Shown one piece after another: positions 47,323 through 56,037 of a DNA stretch of 64,000 nucleotides. The DNA is from Myxococcus dinghuensis (GTDB taxonomy: Bacteria > Myxococcota > Myxococcia > Myxococcales > Myxococcaceae). Location: NCBI RefSeq assembly GCF_024198235.1, contig NZ_JAKCFB010000001.1, forward strand, positions 558,001-622,000, in the 5' to 3' direction. The notes below the pieces were generated by a model that ran no database searches, was not told the origin of the DNA, and saw nothing but the letters and a program-made list of their open reading frames with translations. Positions within the stretch are counted from its first letter, which is position 1, and each line of letters opens with the position of its first letter. The position numbers and the translations under genes were made by a program.

Positions 47323-48669
47323 CTACTCGCCCGAGAGGGTGAGCTGCCGGAAGCGGACAGTGGGGGCGCCGGTGGAGCCGCCGCGGAACTGCAGGTCGCT
47401 CGCCACGCCGTCCAGGTCCTGGAGCATGGTGAGCAGGTTGCCCGCCACCGTCACCTCCTGCACGGCGTGCGTCAGTTCGCCGTCCTCGATCCACAGGCCG
47501 TTGGCGCCCGCGGACAGCTCGCCCGACACCGGGTCCGCGCCGTGGCCGAGCAGGGACGTGACGTAGAAGCCCCGGCCCGTCTCGCGGATGAGCTCCTCGG
47601 GCGACTTCGTGCCCGGCTCCAGGTACAGGTTGCTGGTGCCGATGCCCGGCAGCGAGCTGTAGCCGCGCGTGGCGTTGCCCGTGGGGCGCGCCTTCGCCTT
47701 GCGCGCGGTGTACGCGTCGTAGAGGAAGTTCCGCAGCACGCCCTTCTCGAGGATGGGCGTGCGGCGCGTGGGCACGCCCTCGCCGTCGAACGGGGCGGTG
47801 GACAGGCCGCGCGGCAGCAGCCCGTCGTCCACGAGCGTCACGTGCGCGCCGGCGAGCCGCTTGCCCTGGTGCGCCGCGAGCACGCTGGCCTTCTGGTACA
47901 CGGAGTTGCCGTCCGCCGCGTCGGCGATGCCGGAGATGAACGAGGCGGCGACGAGCGGGTCGAACAGCACCGGCACCTGCTGCGTCTTCACCCGCTTCGC
48001 GCCGAGCATGCGCACCGCGCGCCGCGAGGCCTCCCTGCCGATGGACTCGGGGGCCTCCAGGTCCGCCAGGAAGCGCTTGTAGTCCAGCCAGTAGCCCTTC
48101 TGGAGCTGCCCGGCCTCGGAGGCCACCGGCATGGCGTACAGGTACACGTACGTGCCGGAGTAGCCGCCGGACATGCCCTCCGACGACGCGACGTAGACCT
48201 CGGAGACGAAGTCCCCGGCGCCCACCGCGTTGAACGTGGCGATGCGCGGGTCGACCTCCCGGCCGGCCTTCTCCGCCTCCAGCGCGGCCTTCACCTTCCA
48301 GTCGCCGGGCAGGTTGGCCACGGCGGGGTCGAACAGGTCCCCCGTGTCCGCGTACCGCCCCAGGTCCTTCTGGCCGGGCAGGCCGTTGAGCTTGCTGGGC
48401 GCGGCGGCCTCGGCCAGCTTCACGGCCTGGTCCACGAGCCGCTCGAGGCCGGCGGGCTCGAAGTCCGACGTGAAGGCGAAGCCGAGCCGGTCCTTGACGA
48501 CGACGCGCAGGCCCACGCCCTTGGACGTGGACTGGGTGAGGTCCTCGATTTGTCCGTCGCGCACGCGCACGTTGCTCTGGCGGCCCACTTCGAGGAAGGC
48601 CTCCGCCTGACGGGCGCCCTTCTTCTCCGCGCGCTGGACGATTCTCTTCGCGAGCTTCTGGTAGTCCAT
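47323..48669 (-). CDS. pmbA: TldE/PmbA family protease subunit
   Basis: The 448-residue partner of TldD has the TldD/PmbA N-terminal fold (AEAFLEVGRQSNVRVRDGQI, TSKGVGLRVVVKDRLGFAFT) and family blocks 'PVLFDPLVAASFISGIADAA', 'GNATRGYSSLPGIGTSNLYL' and 'GHGADPVSGELSAGANGLWI'. It lacks the HExxxH zinc site of TldD, as expected. TldD-TldE form a heterodimeric metalloprotease that degrades unfolded peptides and trims modified peptides. It begins 24 bp after tldD. Confidence 0.92.
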   Translation of the reverse strand: MDYQKLAKRIVQRAEKKGARQAEAFLEVGRQSNVRVRDGQIEDLTQSTSKGVGLRVVVKDRLGFAFTSDFEPAGLERLVDQAVKLAEAAAPSKLNGLPGQKDLGRYADTGDLFDPAVANLPGDWKVKAALEAEKAGREVDPRIATFNAVGAGDFVSEVYVASSEGMSGGYSGTYVYLYAMPVASEAGQLQKGYWLDYKRFLADLEAPESIGREASRRAVRMLGAKRVKTQQVPVLFDPLVAASFISGIADAADGNSVYQKASVLAAHQGKRLAGAHVTLVDDGLLPRGLSTAPFDGEGVPTRRTPILEKGVLRNFLYDAYTARKAKARPTGNATRGYSSLPGIGTSNLYLEPGTKSPEELIRETGRGFYVTSLLGHGADPVSGELSAGANGLWIEDGELTHAVQEVTVAGNLLTMLQDLDGVASDLQFRGGSTGAPTVRFRQLTLSGE

Positions 48670-48693
48670 GGTGTCTTCCGGTGCCCTTCTGGC

Positions 48694-50175
48694 TCAGCCG
48701 ACCTGGGTGCCGCCCACGGTGACGTTGTCGATGCGAACGGTGGGCAGGCCCACGCCCACCGGGACGTTCTGGCCGTTCTTCCCGCACGTGCCCATGCCCG
48801 GGTCGGGCATGGGGTCGCACCCCACGCGCGACACGTTCTTCAGCGCCTCCGGCCCCACGCCGATGAGGATGGCGTTCTTCACAGGGCGGCCCAGCTTCCC
48901 GTCCTCGATTTGATACGCCTCGCTCACCTCGAACACGAAGTTGCCGTTGCTGATGTCCACCTGGCCGCCGCCGAACGTCGCGCAGTACAGGCCGCGCTTG
49001 ACCTCCTTGAGGATGTCCTCGGGGTGGTGGTTGCCCGGCGCCAGGAAGGTGTTCGTCATCCGGGGCATGGGCAGGTGGCGGAAGGACTCGCGCCGGCCGC
49101 TGCCCGTGGAGCGCTGGCCCATCAGCTTCGCGTTGAGGCCGTCGTAGAGGTAGCCCTTGAGCACGCCGTTCTCGATGAGCACCTTGCGCTCGGCGGCGTT
49201 GCCCTCGTCGTCGATGTTGAGGGTGCCCCGGTTGCCGGCCACCGTGCCGTCGTCGATGACGGTGACCAGGTCCGACGCCACCTTCTCGCCCACCTTGCCG
49301 GCGAAGAGCGAGGTGCCCTTGCGGATGAAGTCCGCCTCCAGGCCGTGGCCCACCGCCTCGTGCAGGAGGATGCCGCTCCAGCCGGGGGCCAGCACCACCG
49401 TCTGCGGTCCGGCCGCGCAGTCCACCGCGCCCAGCGTGGCCACCGCCTGCCGCGCGGCCTCACGCGCCACGTCCTCCGGCGGGAAGGTGAGCCAGTGGGT
49501 GAAGGGCACGCGGCCGCCGCTGCCGAACTGGCCCATGCGCCGCTCGTTGCGCTTGCCCTGCGCCACCACCTGCACGAACAGCCGGCACATCTCCAGCGTG
49601 TCCTCGGTGTAGCGGCCCTCCGTGTTCGCCACCGCGATGCGGCGCGTGTTGTCCACGTAGGCGCCGTTGACCTGCGTCACCCGCGAGTCGAAGGCGCGGG
49701 CCGCCTCGTCCGCGCGCGTCAGCAGCGCCGCCTTCTGCGCCACCTCCACGTCCGCCAGCGAGGCGGGGATGCGGAAGTGGCTGGGCACCGCCACCCGGGA
49801 GACGGGGAAGGCGCGCTCGGCGCCCGTGCCCTGGGCGATCATCGCCGCGGTGGACGCCGCGCGCAGCAGGGCCGGCTCGTCCCAGTCGTCGGAGTAGGCG
49901 TAGCCCACCTTCGCGCCGGAGATGACGCGCACGCCCACGCCCTGCACCAGGCCCGTCTGGGCGCTCTTGATGCGCGACTCCTCCAGGGAGACGGACGTCG
50001 TCTGGGTGCGCTCGACGTAGACCTCCGCGAAGTCCCCGCCGCGGGCCATGGCCACGGCGAGCAGGCGCTCGAGCAGCGGCTGGGGCAGCAGGGGGGCGGG
50101 GGTGGGGCGTCGGGCCGCCAGGGGGGCGAGCTGCGAGGAAGTGGCGCGCCGGGTGGGCGCGGACGCTCGGGGCAT
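48694..50175 (-). CDS. tldD: TldD metalloprotease subunit
   Basis: The 493-residue protein contains the family zinc site HExxxH (His272-Glu273-His277 in LLHEAVGHGLEAD) and the third ligand region with Cys in 'PDPGMGTCGKNGQNVPVGVG'. Other family blocks are 'TQTTSVSLEESRIKSAQTGL', 'GVGVRVISGAKVGYAYSDDW' and 'LYDGLNAKLMGQRSTGSGRR'. The ATG at 50175 (MPRASAPTRR) has GGGAG upstream; the first 40 residues are an Ala/Pro/Thr-rich extension. With PmbA it makes a cytoplasmic protease. No gene for a ribosomally made peptide was found nearby. Confidence 0.93.
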   Translation of the reverse strand: MPRASAPTRRATSSQLAPLAARRPTPAPLLPQPLLERLLAVAMARGGDFAEVYVERTQTTSVSLEESRIKSAQTGLVQGVGVRVISGAKVGYAYSDDWDEPALLRAASTAAMIAQGTGAERAFPVSRVAVPSHFRIPASLADVEVAQKAALLTRADEAARAFDSRVTQVNGAYVDNTRRIAVANTEGRYTEDTLEMCRLFVQVVAQGKRNERRMGQFGSGGRVPFTHWLTFPPEDVAREAARQAVATLGAVDCAAGPQTVVLAPGWSGILLHEAVGHGLEADFIRKGTSLFAGKVGEKVASDLVTVIDDGTVAGNRGTLNIDDEGNAAERKVLIENGVLKGYLYDGLNAKLMGQRSTGSGRRESFRHLPMPRMTNTFLAPGNHHPEDILKEVKRGLYCATFGGGQVDISNGNFVFEVSEAYQIEDGKLGRPVKNAILIGVGPEALKNVSRVGCDPMPDPGMGTCGKNGQNVPVGVGLPTVRIDNVTVGGTQVG

Positions 50176-50215
50176 TTTCGGGACTCCCGCGGTGAAGCGT
50201 TGGGGTGTGGGCACC

Positions 50216-50244
50216 TACATAGGAGGGGCCATTGCCGGGAGCAA
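50216..50244 (-). promoter_or_regulatory. Candidate sigma70-type promoter of tldD-pmbA
   Basis: On the minus strand TTGCTC (50244-50239) and TATGTA (50221-50216) are separated by 17 bp. Transcription would start about 34 nt before the tldD ATG. Weak -35, reasonable -10. Confidence 0.35.
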
Positions 50245-50272
50245 CGGACAATGACCGCGCTTCTTTCCCCGC

Positions 50273-50288
50273 TGGCCGGCTTGTCGCA
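50273..50288 (+). promoter_or_regulatory. Weak sigma54-like element before the FHA-TPR gene
   Basis: TGGCCGGCTTGTCGCA keeps the GG-N10-GC frame but differs from consensus at three of the conserved positions. It lies 61 bp before the chosen ATG at 50349. Listed only because other sigma54 sites occur in this window. Confidence 0.25.
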
Positions 50289-50348
50289 TTCCCACCGTGG
50301 GGGCGCCGCTCTAAGATGCGCGGCCGCTTCGAACCTGGACCCCACCCC

Positions 50349-52478
50349 ATGCCTGCTCGTCCTCCTCCCTCTTCCCGTTCTGGCGCCGGCCGCTCCGGCG
50401 GTGGCTCGGGAGCGGACTCCAGACCCGCGAGGTCCCGCGCCCGCCCCTCCAACGAGGCCTCTTCCGCGGACGAGGACTTCGCGGCGCCCCCGGGCGGCGA
50501 GGAGTCCGACGACGGCGCCGGCAACCCGGAGCTGTACGGGGACGCCGAGCCGCCCCGCTCGCGCACGGACGAGACGCGCGTCGGCTCCATCCCGGAGTCC
50601 CGGGAGGAGGACGCGCCGCGTCGACGCGACGAGGAGGAGGACAACTCCGAGTCCACGCGCGCCGGGCCCCCGGTGCAGATGCTGGTGCTGGCCGGGCCGG
50701 ACCGGGGCCGCAAGAAGCGCTTCCAGGGCGTGCGGATGGTGGTGGGCCGGGGCAAGGACTGCGACTTCCTGCTGGACGACCAGTCCGTGTCGCGGCGGCA
50801 CCTGGAGCTGGTCTACGGCCAGAGCGGCGTGGTGATGCGGGACCTGGGGAGCATCTCCGGCACCCAGGTGAACGACCAGCGGGTGGACGAGTGCGTCCTG
50901 AAGCACGGGGATGAGATCTCCATCGGCAAGACGCGCCTGCGCTTCGTGGACGAGGCGGAGCAGATCAAGGAGCTGCGCGCCCAGGCGGAGGCCCGCGAGG
51001 AGGAGGAGAAGCGCGAGCGCGAGGAGTCCTCCAAGGAGCGCCAGGAGGCGCGCAAGAACGCGGGCGCGGCCCGGGGCTCGGACGTGGACCCGAGCGACCC
51101 GCGCCTGAACGAGGCCACCAACGCCAACTACCGCATCCCGGAGGAGCTCAAGGCGCGCAACGACGCGGGGCCCACGCCCGTCCGGGGCAAGGGCGCCATC
51201 GCCATCCCCCGTCCGCGCCCTCCCGCGCGCGGCGGTGGGGCCAGCGGCGGCATGGACTCCAAGGTGAAGCTGCTGGTGGGCGTGGGCGGCGGGGTGGTGG
51301 TCCTGCTGATGCTGTTCCTCCTGCTGTCGCCGAGCGCGCCGCCGCCGCCGCCTCCGGTCGACCCCAACGTCGAGCGGACGCGGCTGTTGATGCAGAAGGC
51401 GCGCGAGTCGGTGCGCGCGGACGACTACGCCAACGCGGTGCGGCTGGTCGAGGAGGCGGAGAAGCTCATCCCCGGCGTCGACGAGGAGGGGCTGGGCCGC
51501 GCGGCGCGCAAGGAATTGGAGGTGACCGAGTCCTTCCAGGCCGTGCGCGCGATGATGGACAGCCAGCAGTTCGACGAGGCGCGCGCGAAGCTCAAGGCCA
51601 CGCCCCAGGGCACGGCGAAGACGGACGACACGCGGCGCAAGCTGGAGGCGGAGCTGGAGGAGCGTGAGACGGTCTTCCGCGTCCAGCAGGTGGAGGCGGC
51701 GCTGGCGGCCAGGGATCCGGAGCAGGTGCGCCCGCTGCTGGACCGGCTGCCGTCCCTCAACCGGCCGGCCTTCGAGCAGAAGCTCGCGGACCTGGAGGCG
51801 GAGCTGGCGAAGGAGGCCACCGACGACGCCCGCCGCGACCGCGCGGCCCGGGAGCGCGCCGCGCTCAACGCCAAGGAGCAGCGCAAGCTCTTCATCGAGG
51901 AGGCGTTCATCGACGTGGAGCGGCGCTTCAACGGCGGCGACTACAAGCGCGCCGTGCTCGAGTGCGACCGCGTGGTGGAGAAGTACAAGGCGGACAAGGA
52001 CGTGCGCGACCGCGCCCGCTCCCTCCAGAAGCTCATCCCCCAGTTCCAGGTCGTCCTGGACGACGCGCAGCGGAAGATGCAGGCCAACGCGCTGGAGTCG
52101 GCCGCCAAGCCGCTGCGCCGCGCGACGGAGCTGTACCGGCAGATCGGCTTCCGGGGCTCCCTGGGCAACACGCTCGACGAGCAGCTCGCCACCTCCGCGC
52201 TGGCCGCGGCGCAGGGGCAGCTGAAGAAGGGCGACCTGGCGGGCGCGGCGCTCAACTTCCGCGAGGCGCTGCGGCTCAACCCCTCCGAGGGGCGGGCGCG
52301 GGACGGGCTCGACGCCCTCCAGAAAAAGGTGGAAGAGCTCTACATGCAGGCCTATGTCATCAAGGACCGGGACCCGCAGATGGCCGCGGAGAAGTTCAAG
52401 GTCGTCATCGAGACGGCTTCCGAGGGCTCGGACGTCAAGCGCAAGGCGGAGATGTACCTGGGCGAGCTGCAGCCCTGA
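50349..52478 (+). CDS. FHA-domain membrane protein with TPR-like C-terminal region
   Basis: The 709-residue protein has a disordered acidic N-terminus (about 1-105), an FHA domain (about 108-204: MVVGRGKDCDFLLDDQSVSR, then RHLELVYGQSG and LGSISGTQVNDQRV), a charged coiled-coil, and a Pro-rich linker. A single membrane segment follows (about 305-326: VKLLVGVGGGVVVLLMLFLL). The long periplasmic helical region has TPR-like repeats (YANAVRLVEEAEKLIPGVDE; YKRAVLECDRVVEKYKADKD; DLAGAALNFREALRLNPSEG). It would sense Ser/Thr phosphorylation in the cytoplasm and scaffold proteins outside. The start is uncertain: ATG 50316 is also in frame, and neither has a strong site. Confidence 0.85.
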   Translation: MPARPPPSSRSGAGRSGGGSGADSRPARSRARPSNEASSADEDFAAPPGGEESDDGAGNPELYGDAEPPRSRTDETRVGSIPESREEDAPRRRDEEEDNSESTRAGPPVQMLVLAGPDRGRKKRFQGVRMVVGRGKDCDFLLDDQSVSRRHLELVYGQSGVVMRDLGSISGTQVNDQRVDECVLKHGDEISIGKTRLRFVDEAEQIKELRAQAEAREEEEKREREESSKERQEARKNAGAARGSDVDPSDPRLNEATNANYRIPEELKARNDAGPTPVRGKGAIAIPRPRPPARGGGASGGMDSKVKLLVGVGGGVVVLLMLFLLLSPSAPPPPPPVDPNVERTRLLMQKARESVRADDYANAVRLVEEAEKLIPGVDEEGLGRAARKELEVTESFQAVRAMMDSQQFDEARAKLKATPQGTAKTDDTRRKLEAELEERETVFRVQQVEAALAARDPEQVRPLLDRLPSLNRPAFEQKLADLEAELAKEATDDARRDRAARERAALNAKEQRKLFIEEAFIDVERRFNGGDYKRAVLECDRVVEKYKADKDVRDRARSLQKLIPQFQVVLDDAQRKMQANALESAAKPLRRATELYRQIGFRGSLGNTLDEQLATSALAAAQGQLKKGDLAGAALNFREALRLNPSEGRARDGLDALQKKVEELYMQAYVIKDRDPQMAAEKFKVVIETASEGSDVKRKAEMYLGELQP

Positions 52479-52528
52479 GGCGCATGTCGCGCCTTGGCGA
52501 GGCCCCTGCATGATGGAGGATGGACGGG

Positions 52529-53860
52529 ATGAGCGATTCGTCGCTGCGTGAGCTCGGGATGGACCTCATCGAGGAGCGCCAGTTCGAGCGGGCGCTCGCC
52601 GTGTTCGCGGAGGCCGTGCGGCGGGTGCCGGCGGACCACCGGTCGCGGATGATGGCGGCCCGGTGTCTGGCGGAGCTGGGCGAGCGCGAGCGCGCCGTCA
52701 CGTCCTACCACGCGTGCGCGGAGGGGCTCTTGCGCCGCGACTACCTCCTGTCCGCGATGGCCGCGTGCAAGCTGGCGTTGGACCTGTCCCCGAACGAGCG
52801 GCGGTTGAAGGACACGCTCATCCGCGTCCACTCGCGCGCGGTGCGCAGCGCGCCGGGCCGCGCCGTGGTGCCCCCGCCGCTGCCGCCGGAGACGCTGTAC
52901 GACGGCAAGGTGGACACCGACCTGATGGGCCTGGTGGGCGAGGAGCTGTCCAACCGCGCCATCGAGGTGCTCGCCGCGCCGGACCCGGGCGGCGTTGCGG
53001 ACCCCAACAGCCGGCCGCCGCTGCCGCTGTTCGCGGACCTGGACCGCGACTCCTTCATCGACCTGGTGCGCCTCATGGTGTGGCGCCGCGTGCGTCCGGA
53101 GGAGGTGGTGAGCCGCGAGGGCGAGCCCGCCGACCACCTCTACGTGCTGGTCGCGGGCAAGGCGGAGGTGACGCGGCAGATGGACGGCGAGGCCCGGACG
53201 CTGGGCTTCCTGGGCGGCGGCTCCATCTTCGGGGAGATCGCCCTCTTGACGGGCGCGCCTCCCACGGCGACGGTGAGCGCGGTGTCGGACACGGAGGTGT
53301 TCGAGATCCGCCGCGAGCACCTCAACGCGGTGGCGAAGAACCACCCCACGGCGCCGCAGGTGCTGGCGGACTTCGCCCAGCAGCGCATGGCGCGCAACCT
53401 CATGGCCACCTCGCCCATGTTCCAGACGCTGCCGGAGTCCGAGCGCGGCGCGCTGCTGCAGCGCTTCGCGTTCCGCGCGCTGCAGGGACACGAGAAGGTG
53501 CTGGTGGAGGGCGAGCACTCGCCGGGGCTGTTCCTGGTGCTGGCCGGAGAGCTGGTGGTGCAGAAGGAGGACCCGGCCGGCGGCACGGTGACGCTGGGCG
53601 TGCTGCGCGAGGGCGACGTGGCGGGGGAGATTTCGCTGCTGACGGGCCTGCGCGCCACGGCCACGGTGGTGGCCACGCGCAAGACGGCGGCGGCCTTCCT
53701 GGAGCGCAACGCCTTCCACGAGCTGGTCCGCGCCTTCCCGCACATCCGCACGTACCTGGAGCAGTTGTCGGACCGGCGGCTGAAGCAGATTGGCGAGGCC
53801 CTGCGTCCCGCGGAGATCATCGACGCGGACGAGCTGGTGCTCGAGCCCGAGGCGGCGTGA
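52529..53860 (+). CDS. TPR plus tandem cyclic-nucleotide-binding protein
   Basis: The 443-residue protein begins at ATG 52529, with GGAGG 9 nt upstream; ATG 52520 directly abuts that site. TPR-like helices occupy residues 1-90 (LIEERQFERALAVFAEAVRR). Two Crp-like cyclic-nucleotide-binding domains follow: about 165-285 (DHLYVLVAGKAEVTRQMDGE, GGGSIFGEIALLTGAPPTAT) and about 290-410 (GLFLVLAGELVVQKEDPAGG, REGDVAGEISLLTGLRATAT). No DNA-binding HTH is present, so it is a sensor or scaffold and not a Crp-type regulator. The canonical phosphate-binding Arg is replaced by Pro-Thr-Ala and Arg-Ala-Thr, so ligand binding may differ. Confidence 0.88.
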   Translation: MSDSSLRELGMDLIEERQFERALAVFAEAVRRVPADHRSRMMAARCLAELGERERAVTSYHACAEGLLRRDYLLSAMAACKLALDLSPNERRLKDTLIRVHSRAVRSAPGRAVVPPPLPPETLYDGKVDTDLMGLVGEELSNRAIEVLAAPDPGGVADPNSRPPLPLFADLDRDSFIDLVRLMVWRRVRPEEVVSREGEPADHLYVLVAGKAEVTRQMDGEARTLGFLGGGSIFGEIALLTGAPPTATVSAVSDTEVFEIRREHLNAVAKNHPTAPQVLADFAQQRMARNLMATSPMFQTLPESERGALLQRFAFRALQGHEKVLVEGEHSPGLFLVLAGELVVQKEDPAGGTVTLGVLREGDVAGEISLLTGLRATATVVATRKTAAAFLERNAFHELVRAFPHIRTYLEQLSDRRLKQIGEALRPAEIIDADELVLEPEAA

Positions 53861-53867
53861 GGAGGCC

Positions 53868-54362
53868 ATGGTGACGTTGTCACGTTCGCGGGTGATGGGG
53901 GTGTTGCTGGCGCTCGGGGTGGCCGGCGCGGTGCTGTACTTCTGGCCTCGCAAGCAGCCGGGGGTGGTGGAGGCCATCACCCGGCAGGTCGTCACCCTGA
54001 CGCGCGCCGCGGAGGCGAAGAACGTCGGCGGGGTGATGGAGGGCGTGTCCGAGCGCTTCAAGTCCGACAGTGGCTGGTCCAAGCAGGACCTGCGCGGCGT
54101 GCTGACGGCGCAGGTGCTGCGCGGCCAGTGGGTCCGCGTCTTCACCACCCACCTGGAGGTCCACGAGGTGTCGCCCTCGCAGGGGGACTTCCAGGGCCGC
54201 TTCATCTTCGGCCGCTCCCAGGCGGAGAAGCTCGAGGACCTCGCCGCGGACAGCGTGCTGAACGCCTACCTCATCGAGGGCACGTTCGAGAAGGAGGAGG
54301 ACGGCACCTGGCGCGTGGTGCGCGCGAAGTACCGTCCGCTGGACGCCGCGGAGCTGCTGTAG
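53868..54362 (+). CDS. Membrane-anchored NTF2-like protein
   Basis: The 164-residue protein has an N-terminal membrane anchor (VMGVLLALGVAGAVLYFWP), then an NTF2/SnoaL-like fold suggested by 'ITRQVVTLTRAAEAKNVGGV' at its start and 'YLIEGTFEKEEDGTWRVVRA' at its end. It begins 7 bp after the cNMP-binding gene. The ATG is only 2 nt from GGAGG; GTG 53871 is an alternative start. It faces a TPR gene with 3 bp between stop codons. Function unknown. Confidence 0.75.
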   Translation: MVTLSRSRVMGVLLALGVAGAVLYFWPRKQPGVVEAITRQVVTLTRAAEAKNVGGVMEGVSERFKSDSGWSKQDLRGVLTAQVLRGQWVRVFTTHLEVHEVSPSQGDFQGRFIFGRSQAEKLEDLAADSVLNAYLIEGTFEKEEDGTWRVVRAKYRPLDAAELL

Positions 54363-54365
54363 CGT

Positions 54366-55946
54366 CTACTGGAGCAGGGCGCCCGTCTCGCTGACCCAGG
54401 CCTTGGCCATGGTGCCCTGGCCGGCGGCCTCCAGGCCCTTCTTCACGGAGTCGATGCGCGCGGCCAGCTCCTCCCGCGGCGCGCCCTGGGCATGGGCGCG
54501 CATCAGGCCGAAGTAGTAGTGCTGGCAGCCCGCCGCGTAGGCGCTCTGGGCGAAGAGCACGTCACCCATGGCGGCGTACGCCTCCGGGAGGGTGCCGGCG
54601 CCGGTGTCCGGCGCGACGAGCGTCAGGAGCGCCTTGGCGCCCTCGTAGTCCTTGCGCGCCACCAGCAGCGCCCCCTTGGCGTACTGCGCGCGCGCCAGGC
54701 CCACGCCCCGGGCGGCGATGGCCTTGTCGAACGCGGCCAGCGCGTCGTCCTGGCGGTCCGCCGTCAGCAACAACTGGCCCCTCGCCAGCCAGTAGCGGCC
54801 GTCCTGCTCCAGGAGGCCCACCTTCTTCCCGTCCGCGGTGGTCACCTGGACGGGGCGGAAGGTGTTCTCGTAGGCGTCCAGCAGCGAGAGCGCGCCCGCG
54901 CCGTCCCCGGCGGACTGGAGGATGCGGGCGCCGTCCAGGTACAGCAGCGGCGCGGTGCGGCGCCGGGTGACGGCGGCCTGGAAGGCGGCGCGCGCCTCCG
55001 GGGCCTTGCGGGCCGCGAGCACGCGCGCCCGGGAGAAGAGGGCGTAGACGTCGTCCGGCACGCTCTTCACCGCCTCGTCGGACGCCTGGACCGCCTCGTC
55101 CAGCGCGCCCCCGACCAGGGCCAGCTCCGCCCGCAGCGCGCTGGCGCGGGCGCGCAGCACGGGCGTCAGCTCCGCCTGCCGCTGCCGGGCGAGCTCGAGC
55201 GCGCGTCGGGACACCTCCGGCTTCTTGCCCTGGTACGCCTGGGCCAGCCCCTCGCCGAGCACGGCCAGCAGGTGGTCCGGGTTGACGCTGGTGGCCCGCT
55301 GGAAGGCCTCCACCGCCTGGGCGTACTGGCCCTCGTCGAGGAGCGCCTCGCCGTAGGCGGTGGTGAAGCGTGGATCCCTCCAGGCGACCTCCGCCGCCCG
55401 GGCGAAGGCCTGTCGGGCGCCGGGCAGGTCACCCCGGGCCTGGAGGGTGAAGGCCAGCGCGAGCGTCAGCCGGGGGCTGGTGGCGCCCTGGGCCTGCAGG
55501 TCGGCGAGGTACGTCTCCGCGTCCGCGGCCTTGCCCTCGGCGATGAGGTGCAGGGCGCGGGCGCCGTAGCGCTCCCCGGAGCGCGACTCGAGTTGTTCGG
55601 CGCGCGACAGGTGTTCGCGCGCGCGGGCGTCCGCGCCGGGCTGGCGGTGCTCCAGCCACAGCACCGTCTGGATGTCGGCGGCGAGCGCCTGCGCGTCGCG
55701 GGAGTCCTCGTCGACCTGGAAGAGGGCGTCCAGCTCCTTCACCGCCCGCTCGAGGTCGCCGGGGTTGCCGCGCAGGGCCGCGGCGCGGGCCGCGCGCAGG
55801 TGCTCCTCCGCCTGCTGGCGCACGCCCCCGCGGTGCACGAAATACGTCACCGCGCCCCCGAGCAACACGGCCACCACCGCGACCTGGGCCAGGGCGCTCC
55901 GCCAGCTCTCCCGTTGCTTCCAGTCGCCATGACCCTCGGTGCTCAT
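54366..55946 (-). CDS. TPR-repeat membrane-anchored protein
   Basis: The 526-residue protein has a short cytoplasmic start, one membrane segment (ALAQVAVVAVLLGGAVTYFV) and a long periplasmic solenoid of TPR units (for example GARQAFARAAEVAWRDPRFT, YAQAVEAFQRATSVNPDHLL, DALAAFDKAIAARGVGLARA, YEGAKALLTLVAPDTGAG). There is no enzyme motif. Such proteins scaffold envelope complexes. GGGAGA precedes the ATG, and a good sigma70-type promoter lies 24 nt upstream. It runs opposite to the homoserine kinase gene. Confidence 0.85.
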   Translation of the reverse strand: MSTEGHGDWKQRESWRSALAQVAVVAVLLGGAVTYFVHRGGVRQQAEEHLRAARAAALRGNPGDLERAVKELDALFQVDEDSRDAQALAADIQTVLWLEHRQPGADARAREHLSRAEQLESRSGERYGARALHLIAEGKAADAETYLADLQAQGATSPRLTLALAFTLQARGDLPGARQAFARAAEVAWRDPRFTTAYGEALLDEGQYAQAVEAFQRATSVNPDHLLAVLGEGLAQAYQGKKPEVSRRALELARQRQAELTPVLRARASALRAELALVGGALDEAVQASDEAVKSVPDDVYALFSRARVLAARKAPEARAAFQAAVTRRRTAPLLYLDGARILQSAGDGAGALSLLDAYENTFRPVQVTTADGKKVGLLEQDGRYWLARGQLLLTADRQDDALAAFDKAIAARGVGLARAQYAKGALLVARKDYEGAKALLTLVAPDTGAGTLPEAYAAMGDVLFAQSAYAAGCQHYYFGLMRAHAQGAPREELAARIDSVKKGLEAAGQGTMAKAWVSETGALLQ

Positions 55947-55976
55947 GGATCTGTCTCCCAGGCTTGGAGTTGGATG

Positions 55977-56005
55977 CTATTAGGTACGGCCCTCCCGGGT
56001 GTCAA
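55977..56005 (-). promoter_or_regulatory. Sigma70-type promoter of the TPR gene
   Basis: The minus strand has a perfect -35 TTGACA (56005-56000), a 17-bp spacer and TAATAG (55982-55977). Transcription would start near 55970, giving a leader of about 24 nt before the ATG at 55946. Confidence 0.6.
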
Positions 56006-56037
56006 CGGACGCGGCCCGGAGCATGGAGGAGTGAGCA

